From positions 938,501 through 1,002,500 of the forward strand of contig JARFJB010001492.1 of NCBI GenBank assembly GCA_036346205.1: a stretch of DNA of 64,000 nucleotides, given 5' to 3'. This document shows, piece after piece, positions 48,044 to 62,546 of the stretch. The stretch's first letter is position 1. Every line of letters starts with the position of its first letter. Position numbers and translations under genes: made by a program. Source of the stretch: Vesta saturnalis (Eukaryota > Arthropoda > Insecta > Coleoptera > Lampyridae). Under the pieces are notes generated by a model, which was not told the origin of the DNA, ran no database searches, and saw only the letters and a program-made list of their open reading frames with translations.

Positions 48044-48355
48044 AAATTAATTCGCTTTAGTTCGAGTAATCAGTTCGAACTAATAACTAAGTAATAAACG
48101 ATTAAACGAACACGAAATTAACTAAGTAAATAAATATCACTATTAAAATTATTTCTTCTTAACTATTTATCAAACGGTATGATAATATAATAAATATAAA
48201 ACAAATCTCTTTTAATGTATGAGGTCGAAATACAAGTCACGTAATGCAAGTTACCACACGAATAATTATATTCTCGTTAAAATACAAGTTGAAACGCAAC
48301 ACGAAAATGAGTAAGCCTTTATTATGAATAAAGAATGATTTATCTATGTTTATTA
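48042..48355 (+). repeat. ~315-bp flanking repeat, copy A
   Basis: Starts AATTCGCTTTAGTTCGAGTA and ends near TTTATCTATGTTTATTATTA. It is almost identical to 55030-55345. In both places it follows a mariner copy and a (TA)n tract. Confidence 0.8.
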
Positions 48356-48460
48356 TTATTTTTTTTGAACAAAATAAACTCGCTGAAATTGTACGCAGAA
48401 AACTGTAATTATTGTAAAATAATAACTATTACTACTACCTTTGCATCCATGGCGCCCTCG

Positions 48461-49072
48461 TGCAACAATTTCAATTTCAATGTCAGTTTCAATTTCAATA
48501 TCAATTTGAATTTCAATTTCATTTCAATTTCAATTTCAATTTCAATTTCAATTTCAATTTCAATTTCAATTTCAATTTCAGTTTCAGTTTCAGTTTCAGT
48601 TTCAGTTTCAGTTTCAGTTTCAGTTTCAGTTTCAGTTTCAGTATCAATTTCAATTTCAATTTCAATTTCAATGTTTCAGTTTCAGTTTCAGTTTCGTTTC
48701 AGTTTCAGTTTCAGTTTCAGTTTCAGTTTCAGTTTCAGTTTCAATTTCAATTTCAATTTCAATTTCAATTTCAATTTCAATTTCAATTTCAATTTCAATT
48801 TCAATTTCAATTTCAATTTCAATTTCAATTTCAATTTCAATTTCAATTTCAATTTCAATTTATTTCAATTTCAATTTCAATTTCAATTTCAATTTCAATT
48901 TCAATTTCTAATTTCAATTTCAATTTCAATTTCAATTTCAATTTCAATTTCAATTTCAATTTCAATTTCAATTTCAATTTCAATTTCAATTTCAATTTCA
49001 ATTTCAATTTCAATTTCAATTTCAATTTCAATTTCAATTTCAATTTCAATTTCAATTTCAATTCAATTTAAT
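48461..49072. repeat. (TTTCAA)n/(TTTCAG)n hexanucleotide array
   Basis: About 610 bp of near-perfect hexamers in blocks: TTTCAA, then TTTCAG (48580-48640), TTTCAA, TTTCAG (48675-48740), then a long TTTCAA block with a few slips. The resulting frames (alternating Phe/Asn, Ser/Ile or Phe/Gln) are artefacts of the repeat. Confidence 0.95.
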
Positions 49073-50339
49073 TTCAATTTAATTTCTTTGAATGGAATTT
49101 ATTTAATTTGGGCGCAAGATTTGGAAAATTGAATTTTTGTAAAATGTAAATAAAATCTAAAGTTCCTACTAAGTTTATTCTAAAAAGAAAACAAAGGCCT
49201 GATCTTTTAAGTATTTCGTGAGGTTTACCAAAGGTTTAGTTGAAAAAAAAAATAAAAAAGGTTTTTTTCCCTTATAAATTTTTTCCTTTTTTTTTTTTTT
49301 TTGTTTTTGTTTTTACCAAGAAGATTTACAGTTTTTGAACGTTCCTGAAATGGAAAGAAGTTATTTTAAATTTTTAAGGTTAAAAGTTTGAGTTAATTTA
49401 TTCATTCAATCGCTTTTAAAAGCATTGTTTTGAATAAAATTATAAGAACCATTAATGTCTGGTCTTGGTTTCAATTTAAATTGTATTTTTTATTTCAAAC
49501 AACGCTTTAAAAGTTAATTAGTAAGGTTTCCATTTTGATACGTATTCTGAGATCTTGATGGTATTCAATTTCTTCCATATAGGAATATTTTGTTCATTTG
49601 TTTCGTTTATTTTAAATGAAATTTCAAACTTGTAAAAATCGTAATTAACTTTAAGTACTTTGTTTTGTCAGAATTTATTTAAATTACAGAATACATCATT
49701 TTAAGAATATAAACAAGGTAAAATTATAATTAATTGATTGTTGACAATTATTATATACATAGATTGTAAAATACACAGTAAGTAAGAATAGTTTGTATAG
49801 TTGAATTTGAATTATCAAAGGAAGACTTGTAATTGTTAGAAATGTGATCAAAATGTTTAAATATTTATATTGAATGCATGTCTGAGATTCATTGTTTTTG
49901 ATTTGGTTTTTTAATTTAACATTTTCAATAATTCTTGTTAATATGATTAATGAAAAAATTTTGTAATTTGGTCCAATGTTAAATTGAGGCAAGTTAAAGA
50001 CGATGTGGATTGGAAAAATTTGTTTTCAGAAATTATCGGTCTGCAAATATTTTAGTTGGTCGAATAGTTCTTCAAGTTGTTATTCATTATCCTTGGTTTC
50101 ATTAGTTTTATTTTCTAAAACAATTGAATTGGTTTGAAACCTAAGTCTTTTAAATTTCTTTTTTGTTGATTTTAAATATAGTAGAATAACAAATTTGCTT
50201 CATTGTTTGCAATTAGTTTCTTTCTTCTTATTGTTGTAATTTTTTTTTTTTTTTATCCATTTTGAACAAAATTTTTTTTTGTCTTCTCTTTTTTTAAATT
50301 TTGGTAATAAGGGAAAATTAATTTCATAATACTAATTGA

Positions 50340-51170
50340 CCAGGATGGTGATGCAAAGAGTTCAAGTATCTATTCGTATAGTTGGTTTTCGATAAACTTT
50401 GTGTAAATTTACCATTAGGAAGTCTTGTTATTAGGTGTCAAAAAATGAATTATTTTCTTCAACTTCCATAGTAAATTTTATGTTGTCGTAATGTTTTAAT
50501 ATTAAAAACGTTCAAGTTTCCTTTTCACAAACTACAAATGTGTCGTCAACATAACGAAACCAACATTTAGGTTTTAAATCTGCAATTTAAACAGTGGTTT
50601 CAAAATGTTCCATATATACATTCGCAAAAGCTGGAAAAAAGGGTGTTGATTTGTTTGAAGGTTTTGTATGTAAAATAGGTTGAGTGCATGCAGTGGTTTA
50701 TCAATTTGAGTATATCTTGGTTTATTGGTGTTTTTCTTCTAGAATTTCATCGTGTCTTCAATGGTATTTTGGTGAAAAGTGACGTTATGTCAAGCTAACT
50801 AAAATGTCATTTAGTCAATGTACAATTTTGAGTTTTGAAAATCATAGAGTTTTTATTAGGATACAGCATTTTCACAAATCGTTGAATAATTTTTGCTGAT
50901 AACGAAAGGTCATGAGTCAGAATTGAATGCACTGACGATACGTAATGGCCAGTTTTCTTATGTATTTTAGTCCGTATATTTTATTCTTGACTCTTCTCTC
51001 TTGGAATTAGTTTCCGTTTTGTTTCTTTGTCTAATTTTGTAGAATTAATGATAGATTTTTGTTTTTCTTGACACCTTAAATTTACATGCTAAAAATTCAC
51101 CTTTCATATTCGATACGGTGGATCGTCTCATTGAATTACTGTAGAATCGTCCTTGATGGTAAAACTAACG
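50340..51170 (-). pseudogene. PLE reverse transcriptase fragment (left, minus-strand half)
   Basis: The minus strand encodes a segment matching PKIH...LRPIVSAF...THDL (~50960-50900) and DLKPKCWFRYVDDTFVV (~50575-50530), with the catalytic YVDD intact. The region is riddled with frameshifts. No GIY-YIG domain could be read in this half. Confidence 0.65.
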
Positions 51171-51619
51171 ACAAAACAAAAATTTGAACGTCTGTCTGAT
51201 ACATCAGGAAATAATGTAGAACGTTAAGGACAGTACACAATTTCAGTGACAAAGAACAATAATAATATTCTAAATGTTTTAGGTAAATTTAATTTTGCCA
51301 TCACTCTAAACGGATTCCCGTAGAAAACATCATTACCAACGTAGAATAAAAAGATAAGAATCTGGTCGCTGACGAAATTAGACTCAACACACATTCTTCA
51401 GAACTGCAAACTTCCCAAACAAAATGTCCAAAACAAGACCTCCAAATGTTACAAAATCAAAATGACGACCAAATATTAATACTGCTGACAAAACGCTACT
51501 GTCATTGTCAATTCTAAGACTATCACCACAAGATGTCTGAACTGTACTTCTTCAGAATATAAAAAATCAGTGAATCCTACCATACATAAAAAACAACAAA
51601 ATCTATCATTAATTCTACA

Positions 51620-52990
51620 AAATTGACAAAAGAAACAAAAGAAACTAATTCCAAGAGAAGAGCTCAAGAATCCCAAAATATACGGACTCCCAAAATACAT
51701 AAGGAAAACTGGCCATTACGCCCTATCGTCAGTGCATTCAATTCTCCGACTCATGACCTTGCTCGTTATCTAGCAAAATTATTCAACCGATTTGTGAAAA
51801 TGCTGTATCCTACATAAAAAACTCTTATGATTTTCTACAAAAACTCAAAATTGTACCATTGACTCAAATGACATTTTAGTTAGCTTCGACATAACGTCAC
51901 TTTTCACCAAAATACCATTGAAGACACGATGCAAATTCTGAAAAAACTCAATAAACCAAGATATACTCAAATTGATAAACCACTGCATGCACTCAACCTA
52001 TTTTACATACAAGGCAATTCTACAAACAAATTCAAGGAACACCTATGGCTCGCCACTCTCTCCAGCTTTTGCGAATGTATATATGGAACATTTGAAACCA
52101 TGCTTTAAATTCTGCAGATTTAAAACCTAAATGTTGGTTTCGTTATGTTGACACATTTGTAGTTTGGCCCCATGGAAAAACTTGAACCGTTTTCTAGGAC
52201 ATATTAACAACATACGAAACATAAATTTACTATGGAAGTTGAAGAAAATAATTCACTACCTTTTTGGACACCTAATAACAAGACTTCCTAATGGTAAATT
52301 TACACAAGTTTATCAAACCAACATACGAATAGATACTTGAACTCTCTCTCCATCACCATCTGGTCAATTAGCGTTATAAATCCTTGATATACCGCTCTTC
52401 ACTTATCTGACCAAAATTCTAAAACGGAAGAGATGAAGACTATTAATAAAATACTAGTTCAAAATGGATACAAAGATCAAGAAATATTGAAAATTACCAA
52501 CAAGTAAGAAGACCAAGAAATAATAACTTGTCAAACAATGAACGAAGATTCCTGTTATTCTACCTTATATAAAGGAATTACAGACAGAATAAAGAAATTT
52601 TAAAACGACTTCAGACCGGTATTCAAACCACATTCAACTTTGTCCCAACTTTTAAGAAACCCAAAGACAAAATTCTAATGAACCAATATGAAATACCGTG
52701 CAACAACTGTCGAAGAACTTATATCGGACAAACTAACAGAATATTATATGGAGCCGATGAACATAACTAGCAATTAACAACACAATCATCGTCTTTAACT
52801 GCACATCATTTAGATACAGGACACCAAATTAACAAACAATATCCTTAATTGCACCTCTATACCTTACAAGAAGAATTATTAGAGAAGCAGTTGAAATTGA
52901 AGAAGACCAAACGCCCTCAATAAACGAGATGACACTTCGAATGACAAATTTGGAAGAATATCATTAAACAAGTTGATTCAATTTCAACCA
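51620..52990 (+). pseudogene. PLE reverse transcriptase and GIY-YIG fragment (right, plus-strand half)
   Basis: TPKIHKENWPLRPIVSAFNS (~51690) is the RT finger/palm region, followed by SFDITS-like and IDKPLHALNLFYIQ. The palm reads WFRYVDTFVVW (~52137), where YVDD has lost one Asp codon. MEVEENNSLPFW follows, then a linker. The GIY-YIG start YEIPCNNCRRTYIGQTNRIL (~52690) and HLDTGHQIN come last. Many stops and frameshifts. The N-terminal coding part is mostly missing near the central junction. Confidence 0.7.
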
Positions 52991-53255
52991 ACTCAAATCT
53001 TCAGAAATTTCAAATATAATGCTGCAACTATTCTGGCGTCCCACTTCTGCCCTTCTACATCATACTAGACCACTCCGAAGTCAACACCATCCAGATTAAA
53101 TTTAAATTAGTTACCTTGTTTCATATTCTGTACTTGTTAAAAATAGTTATTATAATTTCTGTAATTGTCAAAATAAATTCTTGACAAACAAAGTACGTTA
53201 AACGTTGAATTAATTTGTACGTTTATTACACAAGTTTGAAAGAAAAATGTCTGAT

Positions 53256-53256
53256 T

Positions 53257-53324
<68 letters not shown>
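53256..53324. repeat. (TA)n microsatellite
   Basis: TA tract on the left of mariner copy B. Confidence 0.95.
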
Positions 53325-53328
<4 letters not shown>

Positions 53329-53334
53329 TATTGA

Positions 53335-55340
<2,006 letters not shown>

Positions 55341-57398
55341 TTATAAGAGATAGGATATAGGTTTAAATTCGGCACTTTTGCTAAATTCGATGCCGAGTAA
55401 TAATCTGAAAAGAAATTTGAGCTAACTCGAATGGATTTGGTTTTATGCTCAAAAAACTAAAAATTTCGATTTTTGTTTTTCGCGTTTGGCTACCTTATTA
55501 TTAGGAATTTTCAAAATTCGATTAAACATTATTAAGGCAACTTTTTACGCACAATACTAATACGGTATTAAAAATATTATGCGACGTTTTGTTTATTCTG
55601 AACCATCATCAGGTTTATTTTTTTCTTATCGGGGTTAAGACATATTTTTATGGCGTTGGATGGAGAATATTATGCTGATTTTAGCAATATATAACACTTC
55701 ATGGTTTGATCGACTGCGAACTAAAATACTCTTAAATTAAAAACTAAATATTACATTATCACGATACTCATGAATCAAACAAAACTCAGGAGTTGGCTTT
55801 TGTCATGTCATTTTCTAAGAAGAAATATTACATTAGGTACTATTTGTTAGTATTATACTAATTATAAGAATTTCCACTCACTTCACTGCTAATTTCAGTA
55901 GACATGTTTTTTGGAGAGTTATGACTTTATGTTATTCATCTTAGGTTCAAGAAAATCCTTCAACATCTACCAGAGAAATAGAGAAAACTATTGAAGTGCC
56001 AAAAACGACAGTTTGGCGAGTGTTAAAGCAACACCGTTATAAACCATTTAAGTTACATGTTAGTCAAACTCTTCGGCCTGGGGACGATATGAGACGGTTG
56101 GATTTTTGTAACCAACTTAATACCAAAATGCTGAAAAATCGCAACTTTCTCAATCAAATAATTTGGACGAATGAGTGCAATTTTTCCACTAATGGAATGT
56201 TTAATCGTAATAACGAGCACTACTGGCCCGTTGAAAATCCACGAATTAACAGGCAAATGCGAGGACAAGGCCACCGGTCCTTTAATGTGTGGGTTGGAAT
56301 CTGGAAGGATAGGCTCCTTGGGCCAATTATTTACGAAGGTATCCTAACGTCTCAACGCTACCTCGCATTTCTAACACACGAAATATCAGACCTTTTGGAT
56401 GAAGCTAAACGAAAGATGGACTCCCTGGTGGCAAATGGACGGAGCTCCTCCTCATAATGCTGCGATAATAAGTGAATATCTTAACGGCGAATTTCCTGAT
56501 AAATGGATGGGAAATAGGGGACCACTTAGGTGACCAGCAAGAAATCCAGATTTAACCCCTTTAGAATACTTCCTCTGGGGCTATTTAAAAAATATGATTT
56601 ATAAGACGCCATCGCAAAATACACAAGAACTCCAGAATCGGGCTGTTAATGAACTTCGTCAAATTCCCAGGCCAACCATTCAAAGAAGCGTAAACAATTG
56701 TAGAAGAAGAATTCGTTACTGTATTCAAGAAGGAGGAAACTTGTTCGAACATTTATGATAATAATTTTTGTTTGTTTGTCTGTGTAATTATTTTGTTGTT
56801 ACCTATCCATAAATTTGCGTTGTCGCTATTATGACCGTGTTACATAGACATACTTGTTTGAGTTGTTTGTTAATGTTTTTTTAAAATTGTTTAAATGTTT
56901 TTATATTTTTTTGGATGTTCTAACGAGTTTAACAAATTAAATAAGTAGAACTACTGTAATTATTCCTTGCTGGATCCAAGAAGGCGGAATCTTGTTCTTC
57001 GTATTTTTCTCATTATTTTAGTTCGCAGTCGATCAAACCATAAAGTGTTATATATTGCTAAAATCAGCATAACATTCTCCATCCAACGACATAAAATATA
57101 TCTTAACCCCATAAGAAAAAATAAACCTGATGATGGTTCAGAATAAACGAAACGTCACATAATATTTTTAATACCGTATTAGTATTGTGCGTAAAAAGGT
57201 GCCTTAATAATGTTTAATCGAATTTTGAAAATTCCTAATAATAAGGTGGCCAAACGCGAAAAACGAAAATCGAAATTTTTAGTTTTTTGAGCATAAAACC
57301 AAATCCATTCGAGTTAGCTCAAATTTCTTTTCAGATTATTACTCGGCATCGAATTTAGCAAAAGTGCCGAATTTAAACCTATATCCTATCTCTTATAA
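55341..57398 (+). mobile_element. Mariner-like transposon with ~385-bp terminal inverted repeats
   Basis: Left arm 55341-~55727 and right arm ~57012-57398 are inverted copies. Outermost sequence is TTATAAGAGATAGGATATAG, and shared internal stretches include TTCGGCACTTTTGCTAAATT and ACCATCATCAGGTTTATTTT. A transposase lies between them on the plus strand. Just outside the right end is an AATAAGCGAGAT motif (57397-57408) similar to the subterminal motif of the 16219-18315 element. Confidence 0.8.
55945..56758 (+). pseudogene. Mariner-like transposase, lacking the N-terminal domain
   Basis: The readable part starts after a CATCTTAG (possible splice acceptor) with VQENPSTSTREIEKTIEVPK, the second HTH. 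It continues RRLDFCNQLNTKML, the first Asp in IIWTNECNF, where the usual Asp is replaced by Asn (WTNE for WTDE), SFNVWVGIWKDRLLGPIIYE, and, after a frame change near 56430, the second Asp in MDGAPPHNAAIISEYL. The third region, RNPDLTPLEYFLWGYLK, follows a stop at 56531. The tail CIQEGGNLFEHL ends at 56758. Loss of the first catalytic acid and the N-terminus shows it is inactive. Confidence 0.8.
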
Positions 57399-57611
57399 TA
57401 AGCGAGATCCCCATGCTTGCCCTCGAATTTGGGACATTCCATGTCCATGATTACAAAACGATTTTTTATCACTTAGGCATGATTTATGCAGCATTTAAAC
57501 GTTGTGTATGTAAGAGACTGTTACCATTTTCAGTTGTAATGTCTCTTACATAAAATTACTTCGGCATTTTCCGATATCCGATGGTAGCTTGCGTATACAT
57601 ATAATATTGCG

Positions 57612-57700
57612 TGTTCAAGTACTCGAGGCAATCTTTTACTGTGTGTACATGAAAGTTTTAATAATTCATAATCATAATTATTATTCTTTAAAATTTTTGT
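57612..57700 (+). repeat. Fragment of the tRNA-derived SINE
   Basis: GTGTTCAAGTACTCGAGGCA matches the T-arm and acceptor of the tRNA-like head at 42227. The following ATCTTTTACTGTGTGTACAT and AGTTTTAATAATTCATAAT match the SINE body. Confidence 0.55.
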
Positions 57701-60408
57701 TTTTAGGAAATATTAAAATATAAGTTAAAAATCACACGTGCTCAAACATATTTCGCCATAGTAAATAACAGTCATGAATTACATATGAGTGTGCACAAAT
57801 AACCTCTGAGTAAAATACAGATATTTTATAAAAATCAAACTAGTTCTTGGAACATAAAGGTTTAAATTTAGGTGTTCCAACTTTTTACTCCGGTAGTAAT
57901 TACATATAATTTTCACAGCAGAAATTCTATCACTGTCTGTAGAAGACATGTTCAACTTTTAAAAACTACACAAGAGCTTATATTTTAGTTAAAAAATTGA
58001 TGTTAGGTATTAGAGCGGTGTAAATATTAAAAAAAAGCTTTTTAACATGCAGTATCACTCCGGTAGAACGAATCAGTAATTGAACTACATCATTTTGAGT
58101 ATTTATATAAATGAAAACTGTCAGGCATAGTTTTGAAAACTATGAAAAAAATTGCAGTCTAAATTGAAGGAGGCACGAACACAATGACATTTGATAAAAT
58201 ATCACATTCACCGTTAAATTTGTTTGGCATGTCTGCTATTAAACTACAACGGTCGTTGCAAAAAAAGTAGAAAAGCACAGAACCATTTATATAAATGAAA
58301 AATTGTAAATAAAAATGAACTTTAAACTGTTGTATTATATACGCATACATTCTAAAATCTTGAGTACGTGCTTAATTACAATTATTCTTTGTAACTTGTC
58401 CTTTTGAAAGTGACAAATAAAAGTTGATTGTATAAGGCCTGTAAACATGCAGCTTTCAGAAAGTTCTATATAGATTTTCTTACTACTTTTTTATCCTTTT
58501 CAATGGACAAGTTATGACATAATAGATGTTTTAACAGAGAAACCGCCCATATCGAAAAAGTGACGTTTTTTTCTTTACGAGTCAATTCCACGCACTTTTC
58601 AAATAGTTTAGATGTTCGCCACACGCGATGCTGGAGATTTACGCAAGCCAAAAACGCACCAAAGTCATCATTCCGATACAGAAATAGAATCCTTCCCTTT
58701 TACACATAACAGGCATGATATTCACACATTATCGTAATTTTGTGAGAAATATGATTATTTTTCTACTGGTTTTTTTCATTATCGCTTGACAGGCAATAAA
58801 ATAGATCGCTTTCAATTCATGGTAAAATTTAGAATTATCAGTGGTTTAAGAATATGGACTACACATTTCTTTTTCTATAGTTTTTAGTTTAGCTCATTTA
58901 ATAAAATTGCTGCATTGTTTTACATTAGGCTTAATGTGTTTCGCAGGCGGAGTTTGGTGCTTAATAAAATATCTTATTGCACCCTGCTCACACTTTCACT
59001 TTCGGCTAAGTAGAATGTTAGGTTTAGGACAATTACATTTTACCCTTTAATAGTTATTAGCTTTTAATGTTGCGTACATACGGAATATAACATCATAGTA
59101 CATATAACGGTTAATGTTAATGAGTGTAATGTGCATTATATTCATATTTTCTTTCACTGTGAAGGAGGATTAATTTTGAAGGTGGCGTAATTACTTTTGG
59201 AAGAGGGAAACTACTTCTAACAATGCTTCTTATTCTTGTTTCAGCTTTGCAGACAAGAATAAACATCTCGTAAACAACTCATTAAGAGTAACAGTGTACA
59301 CAAGTCAAGTTGTCAAAACTCTAGTCGCATAACTTATTGTCGAAGTTACACACTTCAAATATACTGTGTGACAGCTCAACCTCCCTCTCTTCAAAAGCTA
59401 TCTTGTAAATGTTAACGTCAAAGCTTCTGCTTAACAACATCTCCCTTTCAGTTACCCCAAATACAACGTAATTAAACGAAACTCTTAAATAATAAACATT
59501 AAAATTGACAATACATTTTTTGGCCAATTTTCCTCAAATTTGAGAATAACAATGATAATGTCAAAACTAACTAATATAAAAGTTGTGGGTTGGTTATATT
59601 CCTTTTAGATTGGCGAACGATCGTAAAGCTTGCGAGATGTAAATCAGAACAAGAAATCCCTTTCAGTGAGGTTACGGGTTGCTTATTCAAATCGCTAAAT
59701 CTCAAATTCAGGTAAAGTTTATCTCCCAGAAGTTTACAGAAATCATTGAATAAACTTAAATTTATATGTAAATGTATTATATACATAGAGTATATTGGAA
59801 AACAATTTTTTTACGTAGAACCTAATTAAATAAAAGACGTTATTTGACCTGAAAATTTAATCCTGAAAACTCGCTACCTTTAAATGATTTTCCTAAAATG
59901 GAAAAAGTTTGTTTGGACTTTTTTATACAATTTATTTTTTCGTACAAAAAAAAATACTTTTATGAAAATGTTTTTCTATAACGTTATATAATTATAACAT
60001 CATTCTGAAATTTATTCTCATTTGCATATAACGTACAATGAAATTTAGGAAAAGCATTACAATTGCCTTAATTGTTTTATTCTAAGCTTTTTGTTATATT
60101 TATATTAAAATTTTGTACTGACTTAATTTGCATTTTTTTTACATTTTCATTTTATGTTTCATAATATTAAAAAAATTACATAAGACGTCACGCACAACAA
60201 CTAGTAAACGAAGATATTAATTAATTTTGTCTAACTTTAAGATGAAAATCAACTGCAACCAAATAAACACGTATTAAAAGTGTGGACTGGAATAGTATAT
60301 TTATATATAAGGGTATTTTATTTAAGTTTGCTATCTGCCTGTGAAAGAAAAGGCTGAGAGCAATTAAAAAATAGTTATTTGTCTTATAAGTGAAGCAAAG
60401 TATTGTTT
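57701..60408. other. No gene recognised
   Basis: AT-rich DNA with short frames only (for example 58466-58651 and 59321-59527), none with a recognisable domain. Confidence 0.5.
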
Positions 60409-60478
60409 TTCTTTACGAATATCTTTCTAATCGAGGCGCAGCGCAGCCGAGATTAGAAATGCGATGAGGAGTAAAGAA
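60409..60478. other. Hairpin with GA/GA internal loop
   Basis: An outer stem TTCTTTAC/GTAAAGAA encloses TTTCTAATC-GA-GGC...GCC-GA-GATTAGAAA. The inner loop contains GCAGCGCA. The design resembles 39698-39745 although the stem sequences differ. It lies ~160 bp upstream of the Crypton-type recombinase gene and could belong to that element's end. Confidence 0.55.
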
Positions 60479-61313
60479 TAACCTACTTTTCTTTAAGAAT
60501 ACATCAAATGGATTACATTTTATAAAAAATTATTTAAAAAATACATGACAAGCGCGAGAATCAAATTGCCGTTTCCATCACTGCAGCAACTAAACAAAAA
60601 TAGGCAAACAAAAACTTTGTAAAGTGTTATCGCGTGAAAATGGAAATAAATAATGAAAATCATCCTGAAATATAGACATTAGCGCTTGAAGATGTTGCTA
60701 GTTTATTAGCCTTGAAATCATGAGATAAATATGAGAAGACACAATATTTCCAATTCTTGGAGGACTTCAAAGAATGTAAGGAATATCGACGAAGAAGTTA
60801 TGCTTGCCTTTTCCATCAAAAGGTTAGTTTTCCTGAATACATTTATCTATTTATTTTATCTTTATATTTGATTACAGGCTGAAAGACTGAAATCTTCCAG
60901 GTTGTGGTCAACATATTCCATGTTGAAAAGTACGTTGAGTGTGAAAGAAAACGTCGATATATCGAATTATGGGAAGTTACAGTATTTGAAGTGCCGAATA
61001 TGAAGCAAAAAATCAAAAATTCTATTGCATTTTCGGTCTGTATGGGAAATGTGGTAGTTGTCACCTTCCATGACACTAAGACAAGGAAGAAGCGATATTC
61101 AGCGTTATGACGGAAATGAGGGGAATTAATGAGATTAAGTTGTACAAGAGATATGTAAGTTTGCGTCCAGAACATATCAATCATTCAAGATTATTCATAT
61201 TTTATATGAACAATAAATGTACAGTACAACCTGTGGGGATCCACAGTTTCTATAAGATGCCGAAGAAAATTACCCATTATTTGAAATTACCCAACCCAGA
61301 CGGTTACATTGTA

Positions 61314-62546
61314 CGAGGGATACTATTTATGTACTGAGAATTGGCAACACTGGTATTGCCATGTGAAATTTGTCACTGTCATCTTAAAGTTTGACATTTT
61401 TGAGGTTATACGTATTCATAACGTTTTGTCGTGCGAGCACTATTTGTGTTTACAGTAAGTTGAAAATTTCATCTCAGCCAAAATTTGGAATTAACTCGTG
61501 AAAATTTTCGAGCTTTGATTTATTATGACTTTCGACGTGGTCTAACTCAAGAACAATGCATCAGTCAACTAAATTCAACTTTTGGCGATGAAGCGCCATC
61601 CACAGCCACTGTATATCGCTGGTACACTGAATTCAAACGTGGACGTAGTTCGCTCACGGATGAAGTTAAAGAAGGTCGTCCAAAATCAGTCGTTGTGCCG
61701 GAAAATATCGATGCTGTGCGAAAACTAATTGAAGAAGATCGTCATGTGACATATCACGAACATTTGTGTGTTCGGAAGCTGTGTGCACGTTGGATTCCAC
61801 ATTTGTTGACAGATGCTCAAAAAAATTCTCGTGTCGATTGGTGCTGTAAAATGTTTTCAAAATTCAACTGTGGTTCATCCAAAGCGGTATACAACATCGT
61901 CACAGGTGACGAGTTGTGGATTTATGCGTATGATCCAGAAAGAAAAGGCCAGTCCACAGTTTGGGTGTTTCAATGTGAAGCAAAGCCAACAAAAGTTGTT
62001 CGTTCTCGAAGCGTTAAGAAGCAAATGGTGGCGTTTTTCTTCACGAAAACCGGTCTTGTGGTAACCGTGGCTCTCGAAAATCAAAAGACCGTTAATTCAG
62101 CGTGGTATACGACCATTTGTTTGCCTGAAGTTTTCGGTAAATTGAGAGAAACCAACCCAAAACGACGAATCATTTTGCATCACGACAATGCCAGCTCACA
62201 CACATCACATGCAACAAATGAGTATTTGGACACACAAAAGATCGAATTGATGGGTCATCCGCCTTACAGCCCCGACGGCACTCAATGACTTCTTCTTGTT
62301 CCCACTAATTAAAGATAAACTGGGTGGACAACGATTTTCATCGCCCGAAGAAGCAGTTAAGGCCTTCAAAATGCATGTTCTAGAGCTACCATCTTCAAAC
62401 TGGACAAAGTGCTTTGAAGGGTGGTTCAATCGCATGCAAAAGTGTATAGATCTTAAAGGCGATTATTTTGAAAAGCAATAAAAATATTTTTCATCAAATT
62501 CATTTGTTTATTCTTTTTATTCTCAATACATAAATAGCAACCCTCG
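61314..62546 (+). mobile_element. Canonical mariner transposon
   Basis: Ends CGAGGGATACTATTTATGTA (left) and the near reverse complement at the right are ~29 bp long and flanked by TA (61312-61313 and 62547-62548). At 1,233 bp it is slightly shorter than a typical ~1.3-kb mariner. It is inserted in the Crypton-type recombinase coding sequence. Confidence 0.9.
61485..62481 (+). pseudogene. Mariner transposase (DD34D type), disrupted
   Basis: The sequence aligns with SETMAR-type mariner transposases: first HTH (ALIYYDFRRGLTQEQCISQL), GDEAPSTATVYRWYTEFKRG and LTDEVKEGRPKS, then IEEDRHVTYHEHLCVRKLCA, where about 17 codons of the second HTH are missing in frame. The first Asp is in VTGDELWIYAYDPE (~61905), the second in HHDNASSHTS (~62180) and the third in PPYSPD (~62270). 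A 2-bp loss right after this box causes a stop (YSPDGTQ instead of an LAPNDFF-type continuation). The tail continues in another frame as DFFLFPLIKDKLGGQRFSSP and ends RMQKCIDLKGDYFEKQ at 62481. The expected start codon is now TTG (61485). Confidence 0.9.

Larger units (their letters stand above)
49620..53250. mobile_element. Two Penelope-like element halves head to head (large inverted repeat)
   Basis: The left half (about 49620-51230) is a PLE on the minus strand; the right half (about 51260-53250) is a related PLE on the plus strand. Matching inverted segments include the RT palm (50530-50575 against 52120-52165), LRPIVSAFNSPTHDLA region (~50890-50960 against 51715-51760) and the 3' non-coding tail ACAAAGTAC...ACAAGTTTGAA (~49640 against 53190-53240). 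This PLE family differs from that at 8072 and 20740. The arms are diverged by point changes and many indels. Confidence 0.7.

Noticed and set aside
48461..49072. Telomere-like origin of the hexamer array
   Set aside because: The hexamer is not the TTAGG insect telomere repeat and it sits internally among transposons.
48335..49132. A 265-codon frame of Phe/Asn, Ser/Ile and Phe/Gln repeats
   Set aside because: Encoded entirely by the TTTCAA/TTTCAG hexamer array; no domain outside it.
60843..61184. 113-codon minus-strand frame
   Set aside because: It is antisense to the Crypton-type recombinase exon, whose homology is clear on the plus strand.
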